Below are positions 58,904 to 64,000 of a stretch of DNA of 64,000 bases, in pieces. Each line of letters opens with the position of its first letter. Positions within the stretch are counted from its first letter, which is position 1. The notes under the pieces were generated by a model. The model did not search any database, was not told where the DNA came from, and worked only from the letters and a program-made list of their open reading frames with translations. Both the position numbers and the translations under genes were made by a program. The stretch is from Megalobrama amblycephala. Its lineage: Eukaryota; Chordata; Actinopteri; Cypriniformes; Xenocyprididae. The stretch spans positions 15,558,919 to 15,622,918 of the forward strand of contig NC_063045.1 of the NCBI RefSeq assembly GCF_018812025.1, given 5' to 3'.

Positions 58904-60139
58904 AACTTAAATAACTGGCTTCCAGCAGATGGCCATACGCATGTCAACTTGCGCCAAAAGAGTAACCCCTGACGCGATGTAGGAGTAGCGTAAGCTTAGA
59001 CGCCACTTGCCGTTCAAACAAATAGGGCTAGGCAACAAACTCAAGCTCTTATATCGAAATCCTCCAACATTCCACTTCAGCGTTCTTCAGTGTGTCATGT
59101 GTCAGGTCAGAGTTCACTCTTACGCTGTAAATCGATGCATACAGCCATCTGTCGGAAGTTGGAAGTTTTAAATATGGATATTTTTCTTACACAAAAGCAT
59201 TGCTTCGCTTCAGAAGGCCTTTATTAAAGGTGGGGTATATATTTTTTCAACAACACTGTTTGGAGGTTCGTCAGGCCGACACCAACAACAAACGTCTAAC
59301 CAATCAGCATTAGGGGGCGTATGATGGTCAAGGAGACAGAATGATCAAGAGGGAGATTTGGGGATGAAGGGAGAAAAAACAAAACAAAAAAACATTTATA
59401 TTAGAAAAGCTTTCCAGAACTGGAGAGAGCTAAGCGGGAAGACCTGAAAACAGAGGTGGAGGTTGCTTTGAACCCACTTCACATGTGAGTAACACTGGGT
59501 TTTGATTGTTTGTTTTTACTCGTGTACTGTACGTTCATTTTTTTGTGCTTCCTTGTTTGTTCATCATCTGCGCTTTATTTTTCATGAAGCATTTTGTTGT
59601 GCGTCAGCTGTGATAAACAGACATCCACTCGCATTGCATGTGTAACAGAGGCCAGATAGTGAGAGTTGTGCAGGTAAACCACTGCACACTGACGACTGCT
59701 AGAGAATGCGGTGTTTGGCATCATTGTCAGTTCACTTTCCTCGCCTGCCAGCAGCGGATGGGCCGGGGTTTGAGACTGACTCGGAACAGGGTGGTTAGGA
59801 TTGGAGGGTGAGTTTTAGAGGCGGAGCGATGAAGAGAGGGCTGGGTTTGTTTGGGTCGATTTCAAATATCAACAATGTCCAACAGCATTGTTGAAAAATA
59901 CATACCCCACCTTTAACCCCTGGAGCCGTGTAGTTATGATGGGATGGTTGCACTTTTTTGGGCTTCATAATCTCATCCTTTATTTATACTGCCATTATAA
60001 AGCTTAGGAGAGCCAGGACATTATTTAATATAACTCAGATTGTGTTCAACTGAAAGAAGATAGTCATATACACCTAGGATGGCTTGAGGGTGAGTAAATC
60101 ATGAGGTAATTTTCATTTTTGGGTGAACTATCCCATTAA
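58765..60139. mobile_element. TTAA-family element split by a second TTAA element
   Basis: The left arm (GAGATTTTGAAGCCC..., GGCCTTCTGAAGCGAA) mirrors the right arm (TTCGCTTCAGAAGGCC..., TTGGGCTTCATAATCTC). The right end is TTTTTGGGTGAACTATCCCATTAA, cited in parts. The left terminus is lost at the CA microsatellite. It is interrupted at 59228-59912. Confidence 0.75.
59228..59912. mobile_element. TTAA element with AGGTGGGGTAT ends, nested
   Basis: It begins AGGTGGGGTATATATTTTTT and ends ACATACCCCACCT, with TTAA at 59224-59227 and 59913-59916. The host phrase GGCCTTTA|TTAA|CCCCTGGAGCC is continuous once the insert and one TTAA are removed. Interior 685 bases, no coding capacity. Confidence 0.9.
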
Positions 60140-60890
60140 CCTCTTTTAAGACAAATGTTTGTGGCCCTCGGGGGGCCTTCTATAATCTCCTTAACGTGCA
60201 ACAATACCGCCCGACCTCCAGCTCCAGCAGCCTTCATACAGGTGTTTCAGCAGCACACCTGAGAAGGCAGCAAACAAATGCATCTCCTGCTCTGTGTCGT
60301 GAGCCAAATTACACCCATCAACTGAGCAGCAGCAGCAACTCTCAAGCACAGATGCAGAGCTAAAAAGCGTGTGCAATAATTTTACAGCAATTTCTAAGAC
60401 TCATTTTGTGTGAGTGGCAAGTCTGCCTGCCTTGTTCCTACTTGGATTATTTTATGTTTTTAATTTCTTATTTAATAAATGAACTGTGTTCCCATATTCA
60501 CAGAGATACGAGAGCACCTGGACATTTGACATTATGCAAGCAGCAGGAAATCTCTTTAAACTCTCAAAACAACTAAATCATACCTTCAACATGGGGGGTA
60601 GGGGGACTTAAATATAATAATCATAAATAAAATATTTTTAATGTATATATTTAGATACTATTATTATAATATAATATTATATTATAATTATATAATATTA
60701 TTTTATTATTATATTATAATATAATTATTATTATTAAAAAAATAAATGAGACGATACAATTATATAATTTAAAAAAATTACATAAAACTCAGTTTTAACA
60801 ATTATATTTTATATACACATTTTAAAGTTATTAATTTCATTTATTACATTTATTAATTTCAATTATATTACATATAAATATGTACTGTGA

Positions 60891-60928
<38 letters not shown>
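60891..60928. repeat. (CA)n microsatellite
   Basis: About 19 CA units after an AT-rich stretch (60600-60880). Confidence 0.95.
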
Positions 60929-60930
<2 letters not shown>

Positions 60931-62033
60931 CGCTGGTAGTTTCAACCAAAAATACATTATGCCTAAAGACAACCTGAAAGTCGAAACGTTGCTCTGTTTA
61001 TTAATAAATGTTCTATTACTCTTACTTCTATGGTCATTTCAACCACCATTGCTAACATGTGTCATCCAACACTAACGTGTTTTAGGGGCCCAGGCTAAGA
61101 AATGGAGGATCCCCGCAGAGGCCCAGTGAAGAGTAACGCGACAACGTACGCCGAGCACTGGCTCTGTTTACCCTGGGTTCCTCACACGTGTGTGGCCTGC
61201 AGGTGGCCGACTATAAATAACAGTCAGTGTTCGAGGTTCACACTGCCAGCCCGAGGGCTCCCTCAGCTCAACGCTTCACTTCGCTGGCTCACACGCCATT
61301 TTTCACACTCCCACATGAGATACTCAACAAGCAAAGACGGTGCGTCCATAAGCTCTGCCACTTACAATCACTCAATGGTGTCGCAATAAAAGCTGCTGAT
61401 TTATATTAGCAGTTACGGCTTTTATTTTGTTGTGTTTTATTATATGCCTTGGCTGAGACGTTGCAGTTTAATACGCTTTTTAAGAAATACAAATTGCAAT
61501 TCATAGTTTCTTCATTCAGAAAACATGACACAGCTGCTAACCTCACTTCTGAGATGCGCTGCACCGTCACTGACAGAGGAAAAGAAAAAAGAAAAAAAAG
61601 AGAAGTGAGAAAACGCTCTCGAAGGAAGAGCTTGCGTCACAGCCCAAAACATGACGCATTTCAAAGTTCAAAATCCAATATGATTAACAGTCAACTTGTG
61701 TGGGGTGGATTACAGAGGCCAGCCAGACCGGCCATAAAAAAACTACAGCCCGCATACACTGGGGGAACAATCTGGAGAAAGAAAAAAATATATATATATT
61801 CCCAGGATTCAGTTGATCTGGCCCTTACAGATACACCGATCATTGTTTTCTATTTTAAAAGGTATCTAACCCAAAACGGGTTATTAAAATTTTAAAACAA
61901 CTCTTTTCCAATAAATAAAACACTAAAAATTAAGTTTTAAATGCAGAAGTGAATTTAAGCATCACAACATTATAATGTACAGTAAGAAAAAAAAAATATA
62001 TGTTTTTGAAAGAAGTATTTATATGATTAAAAT

Positions 62034-62036
<3 letters not shown>

Positions 62037-62072
<36 letters not shown>

Positions 62073-62074
62073 AT
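62037..62074. repeat. (AAAT)n microsatellite
   Basis: About nine AAAT units directly upstream of repeat copy 3. Confidence 0.95.
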
Positions 62075-62119
62075 ATTGTGAAATAATAATAATAATAAAA
62101 AAAAATAAAAAGAAATCTG

Positions 62120-62375
62120 TTGAAATATATTTTTAAATGTTATTTATTCTGGTAATGGCAGAGCTGAATTTTCAGCATTACTCCAGTCAGTACTCCAGTC
62201 ACAAGATTCTTCAGAAATTATTGTAAAAAGGTGATGTGATGCTTAAACATTTATCATCAATGTTGAAAACGGTTGAAGAACAGCGTTTATTCAAAATAGA
62301 ATATTTTGTAACATTATAAATGTCTTTACTATCACTTTGGATCAATTTAATGCATCCTTGCTGAATAAAAAGTAT
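62120..62375 (+). repeat. Abundant fish interspersed repeat, copy 3
   Basis: Shows GCTGAATTTTCAGCATTACT, GTAACATTATAAATGTC and AATGCATCCTTGCTGAATAA. Same family and orientation as 13725-14205. Confidence 0.7.
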
Positions 62376-63838
62376 TTATCTCTTTGCTTAACCAGCAATT
62401 CTCTGGACTTATGGTCACTTTACCATTGAAAAATGCTGTATAAACGCACCACTGCACCTTTTGGAAAAAAACTGTCAAAAGGTAATGAATCAACTCATCA
62501 CTAGCAGTGAAAGAGTGACATTACTGGAGTTTCCCCTGGACTCAACTCTGGTCCACACAAGGAACAAAGCTTCTTCTTATGGCCATGTGGCGGCCCCTCT
62601 GCTCCTCTGACAGGATGCTGCTCATTTTTGGACAAGAACTTTGCCTAGCTCATTGAGAAAGACCAGGCCATCCATGTAAAAGCTCATGGATGCACCTGCC
62701 CTTTGGACAAAGGTCAAAATCTGCAGCTGTGCAAATTTCAACCCAACCAATTGGTTACCAATGCGAGGCTGATGGACCTTGAGGACAAACGCATGTTGTG
62801 TTGAGGAACATGTGCGAACGCCTCTCCATCCTTTCTGGTTGGCTGCAGCCAAATAGCACATCATGGTTTCTCATGCTGTCTGTCTGCTCATAATATGCCA
62901 CAAAAGCTCTGATACAGCTATAAAGAAATACAGCCTTAATCCGGCAAGCAAGCAGGCAGTCTTATCTCACATGTGATGCTGTGAACCATGGTGGAGTGTG
63001 AACGTGCAGTTCCTGATGAGTCAGTAAAAACAATGAAGTGAAACCCGACTGATGAAAAAAACTTCATGATTTATAGTCAAAGACATTTGGTTGAACCACC
63101 ATCTTACATTTCACTCACATTATCAAACACAGGATTTCTGTGAGATCGTGGCAAGTAGGGATGTGTGATTAATCGGAATCGAAATCGTGATTTGGCTTAG
63201 TGTGATTATGGCATTGCAAAGGCTGCAAATTTATTTAATTAAAAATTTTTTTTTTAAATGTACACAGCATGTTAGTGAAGAGCTGCTCTGTGATCAGCAG
63301 TAAATGACGCTCCATCTGAAGGCACTACTTTTGAAAAAGCAACACGTCAAACATACAAACTTTCCAAACATGAGAAGCGCTTACTCACTTCATAACATCA
63401 GTCTTCATAACATCAGTCAAGCGTTTAAAATGCCATTCTGATTAGCATTGCTTTATAAATACACTTTATTATTATGTAAATACCTGAGAAGGCTTGAACA
63501 CCGATAAACCATGTATTGTTGTAGTCGTCTGTTTATTATATTCATGTTTAATCAATCAAAACATTTCTAACTTCTTTTTATTCAGTCACAGTGAAAGTAT
63601 GATGTCCATAAGGGATTTCCTGGAACGACGTGCGTTATATTGCAGTACTTCTACATATGACATATTTGGAGTTTCTGTATGAAACGCACGTTTAGCGCCA
63701 AGTAAAACTTAGTCAATCCTGTTCTGGGTAAAAATAGGAAAAATAATTCTTCTCTAAAGAACTTTGAGGTCATAAGCTGCTTAAGCCAATGTTCACGCTT
63801 GAAACCAGAAATGGTGGACATGCTAGTTTTCTTGAGAG

Positions 63839-63872
<34 letters not shown>

Positions 63873-64000
63873 TATTAACATTTAAAGCAGCTAAACACTG
63901 TTCTAATTTTAGTGATTTGTGAGTAGTCTGGGTTATTTTTTTATTTTTTTTATTGGATTGTTTACCCACATTAATATTTGTTTTGCCATATGTCTGTTCT

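Larger units (their letters stand above)
58538..64000 (-). other. ell: Probable ell intron 2 and upstream sequence
   Basis: No segment encoding the expected ELL start (about 60 residues with FHVKLTDSALRAFE-like sequence) was found on the minus strand. The stretch contains a nested transposon pair, microsatellites and AT-rich DNA only. Confidence 0.6.

Noticed and set aside
61449..61895. 148-residue plus-strand open frame
   Set aside because: Lys/Arg-rich by base composition, with no domain and an AT microsatellite inside; probably chance.
62622..62864. 80-residue minus-strand open frame upstream of ell, considered as an ell exon
   Set aside because: It does not resemble the FHVKLTDSALRAFE-type start of ELL, the phases do not fit exon 3, and no homologue is recognised.

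Overview
The window is vertebrate nuclear DNA, most likely from a cyprinid fish (carp or zebrafish relatives). Genes are split into many short exons with GT/AG borders. The three recognisable proteins are vertebrate-specific in sequence, and the non-coding DNA is full of short inverted-repeat DNA transposons with ends such as AGGGATAGTTCACCC, which I know from cyprinid genomes. There is no prokaryotic gene organisation, CRISPR array or operon.

Three genes lie head to tail on the minus strand. (1) amh, anti-Mullerian hormone, a TGF-beta family hormone of gonad differentiation: coding exons 1 to 5 lie between 188 and 1926, exon 6 begins in the last four bases of the window edge, and the C-terminal TGF-beta domain is outside. 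(2) dot1l, the histone H3 lysine 79 methyltransferase: all 28 coding exons can be placed between 12067 and 34686. They splice without a frame break into a 1538-residue protein whose catalytic numbering matches human DOT1L (D161-L-G-S-G165, N241). (3) ell, an RNA polymerase II elongation factor: ten exons between 45554 and 58537 encode the last 563 residues. The first one or two exons are not visible and probably lie beyond 64000.

Layout: 1-2000 amh and its TATA-type promoter; 2000-12066 intergenic DNA plus the probable long dot1l 3' UTR, with fold-back and nested transposons; 12067-34930 dot1l with a 7.7 kb first intron holding a nested hAT insertion; 34930-43230 intergenic, with a piggyBac transposase remnant; 43230-58540 the ell 3' UTR and gene, with a minisatellite and several transposons in its introns; 58540-64000 probable upstream ell intron, with a nested TTAA-type insertion and microsatellites.

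The genes form a gene neighbourhood rather than an operon. dot1l and ell both act on transcription elongation: DOT1L binds AF9/ENL-family proteins, and ELL is part of the super elongation complex that contains the same family. AMH is the endocrine gene of sex differentiation next to them. I found no new enzymatic or defence system. The less ordinary observations are target-site-resolved nested transposons, several distinct element families that share TTAA target sites and AGG-starting termini, a 5' leader of dot1l with a YY1-type motif and a 13-codon upstream ORF, and histidine/serine tracts in DOT1L.
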